Below the pieces are notes generated by a model. That model searched no databases. It was not told where the DNA came from and was given only the letters and a program-made list of their open reading frames with translations. 64,000 nucleotides of DNA from contig NZ_MPDJ01000013.1 of NCBI RefSeq assembly GCF_001881565.1, positions 72,084 through 136,083 of the forward strand, read 5' to 3'. This document shows positions 9,078-17,815 of the stretch, piece after piece (the first letter of the stretch is position 1; every line of letters starts with the position of its first letter). The translations under genes were made by a program, and so were the position numbers. Source of the stretch: Eisenbergiella tayi (GTDB taxonomy: Bacteria > Bacillota > Clostridia > Lachnospirales > Lachnospiraceae).

Positions 9078-9113
9078 TGCCGGTATAGCCCGTAACTTCG
9101 GGCTTTTCCGGCA
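9078..9113. terminator. nested hairpin at the integrase-proximal end of ICE-1
   Basis: An outer stem TGCCGG/CCGGCA encloses an inner stem AGCCCG/CGGGCT. It lies downstream of the integrase gene and may end its transcript. The left end of the element probably lies near here or just to the left; no attachment-site duplication can be defined because the other end is not visible. Confidence 0.55.
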
Positions 9114-9175
9114 CTTTTCCTATCGGAAGAACCTCACAAACGTTCTTATTACCCTTCATGTTTTCGCTCTCAAAC

Positions 9176-9198
9176 GTAGTACAAACAGTAGTACATTC
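9176..9198. promoter_or_regulatory. candidate integrase arm-binding sites
   Basis: Two direct copies, GTAGTACAAAC (9176-9186) and GTAGTACATTC (9188-9198), one helical turn apart next to the integrase stop. They resemble the GTAGTAAATTC-type repeats bound by the N-terminal domain of Tn916 integrase. Inferred from similarity only. Confidence 0.45.
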
Positions 9199-9206
9199 TG
9201 CGCATT

Positions 9207-10484
9207 CTATGCGGCTTGGGCTTCCTGGGCGCTCTCTGACGCTGGCTGCGTGTTGACGGTTGCGCTGGTCTGTGCCTGAGCTTGCAGCCGTTCCATTTCC
9301 TCCTGTGCGGAATGGAACGTGGCGTGAGCGTAATAGTTCAACGTCATAACGATATTGGCATGCCCCATGATGTACTGTAATGCCTTTGGGTTCATGCCTG
9401 CGTTTGCCATTCTGGTACAGAATGTATGCCGCATGGTGTGCGGCGTCATGACCTCCGGCAGCGGTTCCTTATGGAACTTGTTGAACTTCTTAGCAAGGCA
9501 CTGAAACATGGCATCATAGTGGACAGCCACTTTCGGCAGTCCATCCCGGTTTAAGAACAGGAAGCCCTTATATCCGTCCACCACAACGCCTTTGCCATCC
9601 TTTCGCCTGTGCAGCACGCGCTGAAATGCTTTGTAGGCTGCTGCGCTCATAGGCACCTGGCGATAACCGCTGTCGGTCTTTGGCGCTTCGATGTAGTAGC
9701 CGTCCTCGGTGCTTCTCAAAAGCTGGTGGTCTACATTCACAAAGCGCTTTTCAAAATTCAGGTCGGCAGGTGTCAGGCCGCAGAGTTCGGAAACACGAAG
9801 CCCGGTTTCCAGCAGAATCAATACCTCGTCATAATACTTGGCATAAACGGGGTCACTCTGCATGAAGTCCAAAAGCTCCTTTTCCTGTTCAGGGGTAAGC
9901 GGCACCTTTGGTACGGTATCGTCGTTGATAACCTCATTGATCTGGAAGTCAAAGGGGTTCTTGCGGAGGCAATCGTCCTGTACGGCCATGTAAAAAATGG
10001 CTTTCAGGGAACGCTTGCCGTTGCAGATGGTGTGATAGGCCACACCCTTTTCCTGCATACGTAAAGCCCATTCTTTGGCGTCAGACAGCTTTACGCTGTC
10101 GATGCTGGCCCCTCCGATTTTATCCTCGGACAGAAGTTTCATTAACTGCTGGCGGCTCTTATGGGTTCCCCGCTTCACATTGCCCCTCTGCCGGATGTAC
10201 TTTTCATAGAGCTGGCACACGGTCATTTTCTTGCCGATGGTGTCAATCCCATCGTCAAGGTCTTTTTGTATCTGCTTGATTTTCTCACGCAGGGAAATAT
10301 CCGGGCGTTTTCCGGCAGGGATTTTGTCCGTGGGGACTAACTTCCATGAGTACACAAACTTCGGTTCTCCAAAGGCATCCGTATATTTGTAGGTGTATCT
10401 TCCGTCTGTTCGCTGGCTCTCTCCAGATTTCAAAAGGCGGCCTTTGCTGTCCCGTCTTTTTTCATCTCGTTCTTTTTTTGACAT
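9207..10484 (-). CDS. int: tyrosine-recombinase integrase (Tn916 type)
   Basis: Integrates and excises ICE-1. The 425-aa protein starts at 10484 (AAAGGAG 9 bases upstream; the first residues MSKKERDEKRRDSKGRLLKSGESQR match the Tn916 Int start pattern). The N-terminal arm-binding domain covers about 1-70, the core-binding SAM-like domain about 80-170 and the catalytic domain about 185-395 with R (ETGLRVSELCGL), HTMRH, H/W region (MGHANIVMTLNYYAH) and the nucleophile Tyr in NYYAH. All catalytic residues appear intact. Downstream of xis, as in Tn916. Confidence 0.95.
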   Translation of the reverse strand: MSKKERDEKRRDSKGRLLKSGESQRTDGRYTYKYTDAFGEPKFVYSWKLVPTDKIPAGKRPDISLREKIKQIQKDLDDGIDTIGKKMTVCQLYEKYIRQRGNVKRGTHKSRQQLMKLLSEDKIGGASIDSVKLSDAKEWALRMQEKGVAYHTICNGKRSLKAIFYMAVQDDCLRKNPFDFQINEVINDDTVPKVPLTPEQEKELLDFMQSDPVYAKYYDEVLILLETGLRVSELCGLTPADLNFEKRFVNVDHQLLRSTEDGYYIEAPKTDSGYRQVPMSAAAYKAFQRVLHRRKDGKGVVVDGYKGFLFLNRDGLPKVAVHYDAMFQCLAKKFNKFHKEPLPEVMTPHTMRHTFCTRMANAGMNPKALQYIMGHANIVMTLNYYAHATFHSAQEEMERLQAQAQTSATVNTQPASESAQEAQAA

Positions 10485-10509
10485 TTCGTCATGCTCCTTT
10501 CCATGACGG

Positions 10510-10559
10510 AAAGAGCCTTGACACACTCTAAGGGTATTATAGCATAGTCAAGGCTCTTT
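10510..10559. promoter_or_regulatory. 13-bp inverted repeat enclosing a -10 box between xis and int
   Basis: The arms AAAGAGCCTTGAC (10510-10522) and GTCAAGGCTCTTT (10547-10559) are perfect. The 24-base loop contains TATAAT on the minus strand, facing int. It could be a terminator of xis, a cruciform-controlled int promoter, or an Int/Xis site. Confidence 0.55.
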
Positions 10560-10563
10560 TTCA

Positions 10564-10767
10564 CTAGATTGTGTCCAGAGAATCAATGATTTTTTCAAAC
10601 TTTTGCCGTTTGATCTGGATGCGGTTGCCGTTCAAAATCACCCAGCCAGCGGATGGGTTTTCCTCGGCAAGCCGCCGCAGCTTGTTTTCTCCAATGCGAA
10701 AATATTTCGACGCTTCCTCAATGGTAAGCGTATATTTTTCCCAAATAGGCACATCGTTATTACTCAT
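10564..10767 (-). CDS. xis: excisionase (Tn916 Xis type)
   Basis: Small 67-aa basic winged-helix DNA-bending protein that directs the integrase toward excision. Family features: an opening of about 10 residues, then WEKYTLTIEEASKYFRIGENKLRRLAEE (HTH) and the wing WVILNGNRIQIKRQKFEK. It starts with AAGGAGG 8 bases upstream, followed by int 79 bases away, the classical order. Confidence 0.92.
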   Translation of the reverse strand: MSNNDVPIWEKYTLTIEEASKYFRIGENKLRRLAEENPSAGWVILNGNRIQIKRQKFEKIIDSLDTI

Positions 10768-11195
10768 AATCTTGCCTCCTTATGTTCAAAAAAAGGATTC
10801 TTGTAACTATGGGCAAAACACGGACGGCTGGCGGCCCAGCTCCACGGGACTTTCACCCCCGCGTGGTTCTCACACGGCCATACCCATTGCCTGCGACGCT
10901 TTTAACGCTCGGACTGTGGCTGTAAGGGAGTATCATTGTCCTGCCTGCACGTCGTCGCCCATAAGCAGCCACGCCTATGTGGCGGCTGGGTGGTGGTCGC
11001 TCCGCTGTTTTCGTAGAAACCAGCATCATGGCGCACCCGCCGTCCGGCTCGGTACAGACAGAATGTGTCCGTATGCCCTATGACGCACCGCCATTGTCCT
11101 GCGGGCGTATTTGTCAAGGTGCATCCATCAGCCACCAGGTCTGCGGAAATGCGGAAAGGGAGTTAGAAAACATTTCCGTTACCGTGGCCGGGCCG
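10768..11195. other. 428-bp gap, no gene recognised
   Basis: GC-rich stretch between xis and the HTH gene. Open frames occur on both strands but lack ribosome sites and protein-like composition. It contains GTATTTGTCAAGGT (11107-11120), a 14-mer that recurs exactly at the broken end of ICE-1 (32590-32603). Confidence 0.5.
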
Positions 11196-11435
11196 TTACT
11201 TCAAAGCAACGATGATGGAATGGATGAGCTTGAGTTCCAAACGGTGCTTCATATACTCGTCCACGCACACATAAGGGATGCCGTTGCTGTCGTACAAGGT
11301 GCGGGTGCAGAGCTTGTTTATGTAGCCTGCATAGTACCGTAGCACTTGTTCCATAGCCATTGCGTCCCCAGCGTGGGCAGCTTCCATCACCGAAAGGGGC
11401 AGAAGTTTTCTGCCGTTGAATGTGGGTTCCTTCAT
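11196..11435 (-). CDS. helix-turn-helix protein (Tn916 Orf8 type)
   Basis: 79-aa protein with the pattern LLPLSVMEAAHAGDAMAMEQVLRYY, then YI-KL--R and a Val-Asp-Glu-Tyr motif, which is the small HTH family found next to ICE sigma factors. Its ATG overlaps the stop of the sigma gene, so the two are translationally coupled. Homologous to the protein at 59217-59468 of ICE-2. Probable role: co-regulator with the sigma factor of excision/transfer genes. Confidence 0.8.
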   Translation of the reverse strand: MKEPTFNGRKLLPLSVMEAAHAGDAMAMEQVLRYYAGYINKLCTRTLYDSNGIPYVCVDEYMKHRLELKLIHSIIVALK

Positions 11436-11875
11436 CCGCGTTTCCCTCCCTCTGGCATGAGCGCCATCAATTTCAAACGCAACTGTTTCAGGGTGCTTGT
11501 CCTGTGGCGCTGTACGGCGCTGCGGGACATTCCCATGAGGCTTCCGATTTCTCCGTCTGCCAAATCCAAAACACAGTGCAAAATCAAAATGCTTTGTTCT
11601 TGTTGTGGCAGGCTGGCGAATGCCTCGGCTACAAGCTCGTTGTCAATGAGCAAATCATATCCATGCGACGAAAAAACGTAGCTGTCGCTGGGGTAATAAT
11701 CTACCGTGGAGAGCTTGTCCAATTCCTGCTGTGTCAGGGCGTCCAGCGACTTTTCACGGTCGCGCTGCTGTCCCATCTCGCGCAGATAATCTTTGGCCTC
11801 ATTGCGGAGTACCGCCTTGCAAAATGCGTCATAGCGGTGCCGCAGGATAAAGTCATTGCGGGGGATCGTATCCAT
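11432..11875 (-). CDS. RNA polymerase sigma factor, sigma-70 family (Tn916 Orf7 type)
   Basis: 147-aa sigma-like regulator. The start at 11875 is supported by AAAGGGGGTGAGAAG immediately upstream; an upstream in-frame extension has no ribosome site. Region 2-like helix FCKAVLRNEAKDYLREM and a region 4 HTH (LADGEIGSLMGMSRSAVQRHRTSTLKQLRLKL) are visible. In Tn916 the equivalent controls the recombination and transfer operons. Expression is probably gated by the leader peptide and terminator just upstream. Confidence 0.88.
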   Translation of the reverse strand: MDTIPRNDFILRHRYDAFCKAVLRNEAKDYLREMGQQRDREKSLDALTQQELDKLSTVDYYPSDSYVFSSHGYDLLIDNELVAEAFASLPQQEQSILILHCVLDLADGEIGSLMGMSRSAVQRHRTSTLKQLRLKLMALMPEGGKRG

Positions 11876-12031
11876 CTTCTCACCCCCTTTCTGTGGGTGA
11901 TTTCGGTGGTTCTCTCCCTTTCCGCCAAAGTTACTTTTGAAAAGCCGCCAGCTACCCGCTAAACACCACTTTTTGCAACATTTTTTGAAAAAATGTGTGG
12001 CCGGTGGCACGGGACGCAGGAAACAACAAAA

Positions 12032-12065
12032 TTCGCCCGGAAGGGTGTAAACCCTCCGGGCGAAC
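12032..12065 (-). terminator. hairpin between leader ORF and sigma gene
   Basis: TTCGCCCGGA pairs with TCCGGGCGAA around a GGGT/ACCC inner stem, followed on the minus strand by TTTT. It is placed after the 36-codon leader ORF and before the sigma factor, exactly as in ICE-2. Confidence 0.8.
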
Positions 12066-12084
12066 GTAAAAATAGTATGATATT

Positions 12085-12195
12085 TTACTGCATGGGATAA
12101 TGCATGGGTCCGGCCGCATTTTTGACTGGCCGGGGGATGGCTTTTTTTAACGGTGCTACTCCCGTTTCTGGTGGTCGATCTCCCTTTTTACACAT
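12085..12195 (-). CDS. 36-codon leader peptide upstream of the ICE-1 sigma gene
   Basis: ATG at 12195 with the ribosome site TAGGAGGAAGC 7 bases upstream, TAA at 12085-12087. The peptide is Pro/Lys-rich with KKA at residues 17-19 followed by IPRP. ICE-2 has a 36-codon ORF at the equivalent place (63615-63725) with KKA at the same residues, a Met at residue 31 in both, and a closely similar stretch of upstream DNA. A hairpin follows in both. Read as a translated leader that couples ribosome movement to readthrough into the sigma gene; unproven. Confidence 0.65.
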   Translation of the reverse strand: MCKKGDRPPETGVAPLKKAIPRPVKNAAGPMHYPMQ

Positions 12196-12388
12196 GACAG
12201 CTTCCTCCTAGAGCCGCCAATCACGCCAGTGTCAGGACGCCATTTCCAATAGAAGGCGAAGAAACGGCAGACTTGGTCTTGAACCGCCGAAGGTTAAGGA
12301 ATCTATTTTACGCGCAGGAAAGCCTCTGTCCCTGCAACGTTTTTTTTTGCCTATTGGGCGGTGAAGCGTGTTTCGTGTGATTCACTTC

Positions 12389-12751
12389 CTATTGGTCGGC
12401 TGTTTCTTTTAACCGTTCAAAAGATTCACTACTAATAACGTGTTCCAACCGACAGGCATCGGCTTCTGCAATTTTAGGATCAACGCCTGCGGCTATGAGC
12501 TGTTCCATGAAAAAGCAATGGCGCTCATAGATTTTTACGGCCACTTCTCGACCAATGTCTGTTAGATGCAGATAGTGTTCTTCATCCATTGTCAGAAAGC
12601 CGCCCTCACGCAAAATGCCTACTGCATGGCACACGCTGGGTTTTGACACCTCCATGTGCCGGGCTACATCTACGGAACGCACCATGTCTATTCTCTTATG
12701 CAGAACGAGGATAGCTTCCAAGTAGTCCTCCCCGGATGCATGAAGTTTCAT
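12389..12751 (-). CDS. DtxR/MntR-family metal-dependent repressor
   Basis: 120-aa regulator. Winged helix at about 5-65 (EDYLEAILVL, SVDVARHMEVSKPSVCHAVGILREGG), then the metal-binding/dimerisation part with YERHCFFMEQLIAAG and ACRLEHVIS; Cys, Glu and His are placed as in the primary metal site of DtxR. It lacks the C-terminal SH3-like domain, as in MntR-length proteins. It lies 21 bp downstream of the ABC genes on the same strand, which suggests iron- or manganese-dependent control of this import cluster. Confidence 0.88.
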   Translation of the reverse strand: MKLHASGEDYLEAILVLHKRIDMVRSVDVARHMEVSKPSVCHAVGILREGGFLTMDEEHYLHLTDIGREVAVKIYERHCFFMEQLIAAGVDPKIAEADACRLEHVISSESFERLKETADQ

Positions 12752-12772
12752 CTCAGCCTCCTAGTACAAAAA

Positions 12773-14506
12773 TTATACGGCCCAACCAAGGCTTTCCTGC
12801 TGAATATGAAATAACTTATGGTATAGACCGTTCTTCTTCATTAGTTCCTCATGAGTGCCTTGCTCAACCAACTTACCATTATCCAGGACAATGATCTGGT
12901 CAGTATCCACCACAGTGCGGAGCCGATGAGCAATCATAATAACCGTCTTACCCTCTACCAGTTTTGCAATAGCACGCTGAATCAAAACCTCGTTCTCTGG
13001 GTCAAGGGACGCTGTTGCCTCATCAAGCAGAATAATAGGTGCGTCCTTCAAAAGCGCGCGGGCAATGGAAATCCGCTGACGCTCACCACCGGAAAGAGTG
13101 CTGCCGTTCTCTCCAAGGACAGTCTGATAACCGTCCGGCAATCGCTGGATAAATTCGTCACAGTATGCCGCCTTTGCCGCCGCCATGACCTGCTCCTCGG
13201 TAGCGTTCATGTTGCCTACACGGATATTGTTAAAAACAGTATCATTGAACAGGGTCACATCCTGGAATACAAAGGACATACAGCGCATCAGGTGTTCCGG
13301 TTCAATGGTGCTGACATCTATGCCGCCAATGGTGATCTGGCCTTTTCTTACATCCCAAAAACGGGCGATCAGTTTGGAAATCGTGCTTTTGCCGCTGCCG
13401 GAAGGCCCTACCAGAGCCGTTACGCTGCCAGCGGGAATAGAGAAAGACACATCCTTGATAACATCGTCCTGGTTATATCCGAAGGTGACATTTTTCAGTT
13501 CAATGTCATATTTGGATACATCTTTGTCCACGCCCTCCATGGTGGGCGTGGTCAGCAGGGTACGCATACGGTTGGTAACAGTCCCCAAGTGAAACAGAGA
13601 GGTCAACTGCGAGAGAATGGCAAGGATCGGACCGTAAATTTGCGTAGAGAACATCAGTAGAACCAGTAAAGAAAGCAGTTCAATTTTACCGTTTGTTATC
13701 AGCACCGTTCCAATGAAAATAGTAATGCCAAGCCCTGCTTGCAGGATCAGGCTGGCTCCCTGAACCAGAATACCGGAGGCCAGTTCTACCTTGATGGCGA
13801 TTTTTCTCATAGCCTGGAGTGCTTTATCCAACGCATCGAAGCGGGAACCGCCAAGACCACAGGATTTGATAATTTTGATACCTTCCAGGTATTCCTGAAT
13901 CTGGCTAGATGCCTCCAGTTTCACATCCACCTGTTTGTCAAACAGACGAAGTTGTAGCTTGCGCCCGCACAAGATGATAAGGAATGTAACCGGCATTGTG
14001 CAGAAAATCGCAAGGGCCATTCTCCAGTCAAAAAATGCCAGACAAACGCAGGTCAGGGTAACAGAGATGATATTTGCAATCAGCGGCGGGATGGTACTGC
14101 TAAGCATGGATTCCATGCTACTGCAATCTGCCATCATGTTGGTGGTAATATCGGACAAATCTTTTGTGTTAAAGAAGCTCATGGGGAGCTTGCGAAGATG
14201 CTCCGCGATCCGAAGTCTGGTCGTGCTGGCCTCCTTATAGGAAGCAATATAGGTTTTCCTATAATCGTTTTTCGCGGCCAGGAATACCAGAATAGCCGCC
14301 ACCAGCCCTAGGCCCAGCAGCTTCCACAACGCGGCCCACGAAATTGCTTCTCCCGTAAACGGCTTTAACAGCTCCCAAAAGATCAGGCAGGCTACCATTG
14401 ATGGGAGCAATAACGCGATATTGGTTATTGTGCAGGCCGTAATTGCTTTTTTCAGGTCGGAATAGCCTTTCTCCGACAGCATTAGCTTTTCTTTCAGCTT
14501 ACTCAT
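12773..14506 (-). CDS. ABC transporter, fused membrane and ATPase domains (YbtPQ-like partner 2)
   Basis: 577 aa: six membrane helices (about 20-310), then an ATPase with Walker A VGPSGSGKSTISKL, signature LSGGERQRISIARAL, Walker B IILLDEATASLDPE and H-loop IAHRL. It starts 3 bases after the stop of a second fused ABC protein, the usual sign of a heterodimer. The exporter-type fold is shared with drug exporters and with siderophore importers such as YbtP/YbtQ; the company of a DtxR repressor, ECF parts and an AraC regulator favours metallophore uptake. Confidence 0.88.
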   Translation of the reverse strand: MSKLKEKLMLSEKGYSDLKKAITACTITNIALLLPSMVACLIFWELLKPFTGEAISWAALWKLLGLGLVAAILVFLAAKNDYRKTYIASYKEASTTRLRIAEHLRKLPMSFFNTKDLSDITTNMMADCSSMESMLSSTIPPLIANIISVTLTCVCLAFFDWRMALAIFCTMPVTFLIILCGRKLQLRLFDKQVDVKLEASSQIQEYLEGIKIIKSCGLGGSRFDALDKALQAMRKIAIKVELASGILVQGASLILQAGLGITIFIGTVLITNGKIELLSLLVLLMFSTQIYGPILAILSQLTSLFHLGTVTNRMRTLLTTPTMEGVDKDVSKYDIELKNVTFGYNQDDVIKDVSFSIPAGSVTALVGPSGSGKSTISKLIARFWDVRKGQITIGGIDVSTIEPEHLMRCMSFVFQDVTLFNDTVFNNIRVGNMNATEEQVMAAAKAAYCDEFIQRLPDGYQTVLGENGSTLSGGERQRISIARALLKDAPIILLDEATASLDPENEVLIQRAIAKLVEGKTVIMIAHRLRTVVDTDQIIVLDNGKLVEQGTHEELMKKNGLYHKLFHIQQESLGWAV

Positions 14507-14509
14507 AGA

Positions 14510-16324
14510 TCACACCGCCTTTCCTGTGCCAATTTTCCAGTTGATCGACTCCGTATAGCTGCTCCACATCTGCGCGTATTTTCCGTCCTTCTTCAGCAGC
14601 TCGTCATGGGTGCCGGATTCAATCAGGCAGCCCTTTTCCATGACAAGTATCTGGTCAGCATTACGAATCGTGGACAGGCGATGGGCGATCATTACAACTG
14701 TTTTATTTTGGATCAGCTTTTCAAAGGCTTTTTGAATCAGGTACTCGTTCTCCGGGTCACTGAACGCAGTAGCCTCGTCCAGAACGATGATGGGCGCGTC
14801 TTTTACGATAGCCCTTGCAATGGCAATCCGCTGACGCTCACCACCGGAGAGATGGACGCCGGTACTGCCGATCACAGTCTGATAACCGTTTGGAAGCTGC
14901 TCAATAAAATCATGGCATCTTGCAGCCTTTGCCGCCGCAATCACCTGTTCTTCCGTTGCATCTGGATTTCCCATACGGATGTTATCCAGGATGCTCTGTT
15001 TGAACAGGAACGTATCCTGAAATACGAAGCTGACCTTATCCATCAGCGCATCCAGAGGAATATCCCGAATGTCAACGCCGCCGATCTGAATACTTCCGTC
15101 CGTCACATCATAAAACCGGGAGATTAGGCTGGCGATGGTACTTTTACCGCCACCGGAGGGGCCGACAATGGCTGTCACCTTGCCCTGATCCGCAAAGAAA
15201 GAAACATGAGACAGGGCCTTGACCTGGGAATCGGCTTCGTAGGAAAAGCTGACATCCCGGAAAGCAATCCCATAGTTTTCGATTGCTTGCGCCGTACTCT
15301 TTTCGGGCAGGGCCGGGATACGCAGGATTTCATCCATACGCTCCACGCTGCCGTCAATCTGCGTAAAGGACTCAGAGATATACATGATTTTATTCAGGAC
15401 ACCGGAAATCGCATGGACAATAATCAGGTAGAAAATAAATGTCAGCGAATACTCCCTGAAATCCGTAGTGTGCATCCCGATCAGAATGCCCACCGGAATC
15501 AAAAGCAGATAAATATTGTTGATGATCGTGGTAAAAGCAGGCATACAGTTCTGCCAGCCCAATGCGTACTCCAACACAAAAGAGGTATAGTCTGTAATGG
15601 ATTTGCCCAACCGCTTAAAGGAATCGGCGGTCTGATTAAATGCTTTGATCTCCGACATACCACGTACATATTCCACAGAAGCGCTGTTCATGTTCTCCTG
15701 GGCGGTCTGAAAACGGTGCATTTTTTCCTTTGCTTCTCCGTTGAAGCCCGCAAACTGCACGATAAAGGCCAGAACAATACCGACCAGACAAACCACGCCA
15801 TACCGCCAGTCAATTCCAAGAAGAATGATAACCAGAACAAGCGGCGCGACCAAAGAGGCCACAAAGTCCGGGAGCTGGTGAGCGATGAATTTCTCAACAC
15901 TTTCAATGTTTTCATCCATGATCTTTCTCATTTTGCCGCTGCCCAGGGTCAGATGATACCCAAGGGGAATCTGCATGATGTGGTCGGCAAAGGCCACCTT
16001 CAATTCATAAAGCGTTCCAAACGCCGCAACGTGGGAACACAACAGGGCAAAAAAGTAAAATACGATGTTCCCCAAAATTCCAGCCAGGGCCAGCCATCCC
16101 CAGGTCGAGATTGCGGAAACATTCAAGAGCGACATATCCGGGTAAACAAACAGGATTTCCCGAATGATGTAGTAGATTGATAAGTACGGAACAAAAGAAC
16201 AGATCGCAGCCAGCGCCGCCAAAAACCCTGCCAGGAACACCAGCCCTTTATGGCCGGAAGCCAGTTCCAGGCAGCGTGCCAGTCCGGTTTTCGCTTTCGG
16301 CTGCTTCTTGTTTTGCTGTGCCAT
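14510..16324 (-). CDS. ABC transporter, fused membrane and ATPase domains (YbtPQ-like partner 1)
   Basis: 604 aa: six-helix membrane domain (about 35-320) and ATPase with Walker A VGPSGGGKSTIASL, signature LSGGERQRIAIARAI and Walker B IIVLDEATAFSDPENE. The FSDPE in place of the usual SLDPE alters the D-loop and hints at asymmetric ATP sites in the heterodimer with the next gene. It is separated by 2 bases from the upstream double ATPase and is part of one long operon. Confidence 0.88.
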   Translation of the reverse strand: MAQQNKKQPKAKTGLARCLELASGHKGLVFLAGFLAALAAICSFVPYLSIYYIIREILFVYPDMSLLNVSAISTWGWLALAGILGNIVFYFFALLCSHVAAFGTLYELKVAFADHIMQIPLGYHLTLGSGKMRKIMDENIESVEKFIAHQLPDFVASLVAPLVLVIILLGIDWRYGVVCLVGIVLAFIVQFAGFNGEAKEKMHRFQTAQENMNSASVEYVRGMSEIKAFNQTADSFKRLGKSITDYTSFVLEYALGWQNCMPAFTTIINNIYLLLIPVGILIGMHTTDFREYSLTFIFYLIIVHAISGVLNKIMYISESFTQIDGSVERMDEILRIPALPEKSTAQAIENYGIAFRDVSFSYEADSQVKALSHVSFFADQGKVTAIVGPSGGGKSTIASLISRFYDVTDGSIQIGGVDIRDIPLDALMDKVSFVFQDTFLFKQSILDNIRMGNPDATEEQVIAAAKAARCHDFIEQLPNGYQTVIGSTGVHLSGGERQRIAIARAIVKDAPIIVLDEATAFSDPENEYLIQKAFEKLIQNKTVVMIAHRLSTIRNADQILVMEKGCLIESGTHDELLKKDGKYAQMWSSYTESINWKIGTGKAV

Positions 16325-16326
16325 TT

Positions 16327-17805
16327 CTAACCCTCCTTTTTGTCATATCCAATTTTGTCTAAGAGAAGCTCTGCGCCTCTGATTTGAAAATCATCGGTAA
16401 TGCAGCCGTTCTCCAGGCGTATTGCCCGCTCACAGCAGGCAAGCGCACACTCCGCGTCATGGGTAATGACGATAATGGTGCGCCCCATTTTCGCCAGCTT
16501 GCGGATCATCCGGCTGACATTCCGCATATTCGTACCGTCCAGCCCGCTTGTCGGTTCATCCAGTACGATAATCGGCGCTTCGTGCATTAGAGCCACGCCA
16601 AGAGCCAGCCGCTGCTTTTGCCCTCCTGACAGCGTAGAGGGATGCTGTTTGATGAATGGCGTCAGTTCCAGGGCCTCCAGGATTTCTTCCGCCGCTTGTT
16701 TCCGCTCCGGGTTGACTTCTGCACCGGTAGTCAGTTCGTCAAGCAAATCCTCACCGAATAGCTGACTGTCTAAATCCTGGGGAATATACCAGACCTTTCC
16801 CAAGCGGCCTTTCGGTCTACAATGCTTTCCGAATAAAACGACTTCGCCGGATTTCTCTTTCAAAAGCCCTGCCAAGATTCGCCCTATGGTGCTTTTGCCC
16901 GTCCCGTTTGGGCCGATCAGGGCTATCGCTTCTCCCTTATGGCATTGAAAGTCAATATCCTTAGATACAATCGTTTCACCAAAAGAGTGGTTCAGTTTTT
17001 TCACTTCCAGAACAACCTCACTGGTTGCCGCAGACGGGATTTCCGTCTGCTCAATCTGATGCAGGTTAGGAGTGCGAAGCCCCAGCGCCTGGATTTCCTT
17101 ATTAGTCAGAGCTTTCATCTGCTGTGCAGTAAATTCCCGCACAATTTTCCCTTTCTGGACACACAGGAAACGGTCTGTCAGATCCATCAGATAATAAAGC
17201 CGGTGTTCCGCTATAATGATGGTTTTTCCCTTCTTCTTCAAATCGTGAATAATATCTGCAAAGCGGTAGGTAGATGCAATATCCAGATTGGCAGACGGTT
17301 CATCCATGACATAGATTTCAGGATCAATCGCCTCTGCGGATGCAATCGCAACCTTCTGACGCATTCCATAGGACAGGCTGTGCAGGCTGTGATCCAAAAT
17401 ATCCTGAATCTTGATGTTCGCCGCTGCCCGGTGAACATGGTTCTGAATTTCCTCATGGGAATAACCGTAGTTCTCACAGCCAAAAGCAATCTCGCCTGCG
17501 ACCTCATTGGCAAAAAACTGGCTCCTCGGGTCTTGAAATACATTTCCTGCGATTTTGCCGCGTTCCCAGGAAGGAATCTCTTTCAGCAGTTTTCCATCCA
17601 CAAAAACCTCACCGCTTAATTCTCCCTCGTAAAAGTAGGGGATCAGGCCGTTAATTACTCTTGTCAAAGAGCTTTTCCCACTTCCCGATGGGCCGGTCAT
17701 AACAATGACCTCCCCGGCGGCAATGTCTAATGATATATGTTCCAGTTGATTTCCGTTCCCGCCATAGGAAAAGGTCAGGTCACGGATCATAATTTCTTTT
17801 CCCAT
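16327..17805 (-). CDS. double ABC ATPase of an energy-coupling factor transporter
   Basis: 492-aa protein from the ATG at 17805, chosen for the TAGGAGG site 6 bases before it. Two nucleotide-binding domains in tandem: the first with GPSGSGKSSLTRV, LSYGMRQKVAIA and VMDEPSANLD; the second with GPNGTGKSTIGRI, LSGGQKQRLALG and VLDEPTSGLD. This is the fused EcfA-EcfA' form. With the adjacent EcfT and MptD-type proteins it would power an ECF importer. The signature of the first half (LSYGMRQ) departs from LSGGQ. Confidence 0.88.
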   Translation of the reverse strand: MGKEIMIRDLTFSYGGNGNQLEHISLDIAAGEVIVMTGPSGSGKSSLTRVINGLIPYFYEGELSGEVFVDGKLLKEIPSWERGKIAGNVFQDPRSQFFANEVAGEIAFGCENYGYSHEEIQNHVHRAAANIKIQDILDHSLHSLSYGMRQKVAIASAEAIDPEIYVMDEPSANLDIASTYRFADIIHDLKKKGKTIIIAEHRLYYLMDLTDRFLCVQKGKIVREFTAQQMKALTNKEIQALGLRTPNLHQIEQTEIPSAATSEVVLEVKKLNHSFGETIVSKDIDFQCHKGEAIALIGPNGTGKSTIGRILAGLLKEKSGEVVLFGKHCRPKGRLGKVWYIPQDLDSQLFGEDLLDELTTGAEVNPERKQAAEEILEALELTPFIKQHPSTLSGGQKQRLALGVALMHEAPIIVLDEPTSGLDGTNMRNVSRMIRKLAKMGRTIIVITHDAECALACCERAIRLENGCITDDFQIRGAELLLDKIGYDKKEG

Positions 17806-17815
17806 TCCATTCCTC

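Noticed and set aside
9030..9206. A tRNA gene as the ICE-1 attachment site
   Set aside because: No cloverleaf or CCA-end sequence is present; the left junction looks like an ordinary intergenic region.
10902..11135. 77-codon minus-strand frame between xis and the HTH gene
   Set aside because: No start signal and no recognisable family; treated as non-coding.
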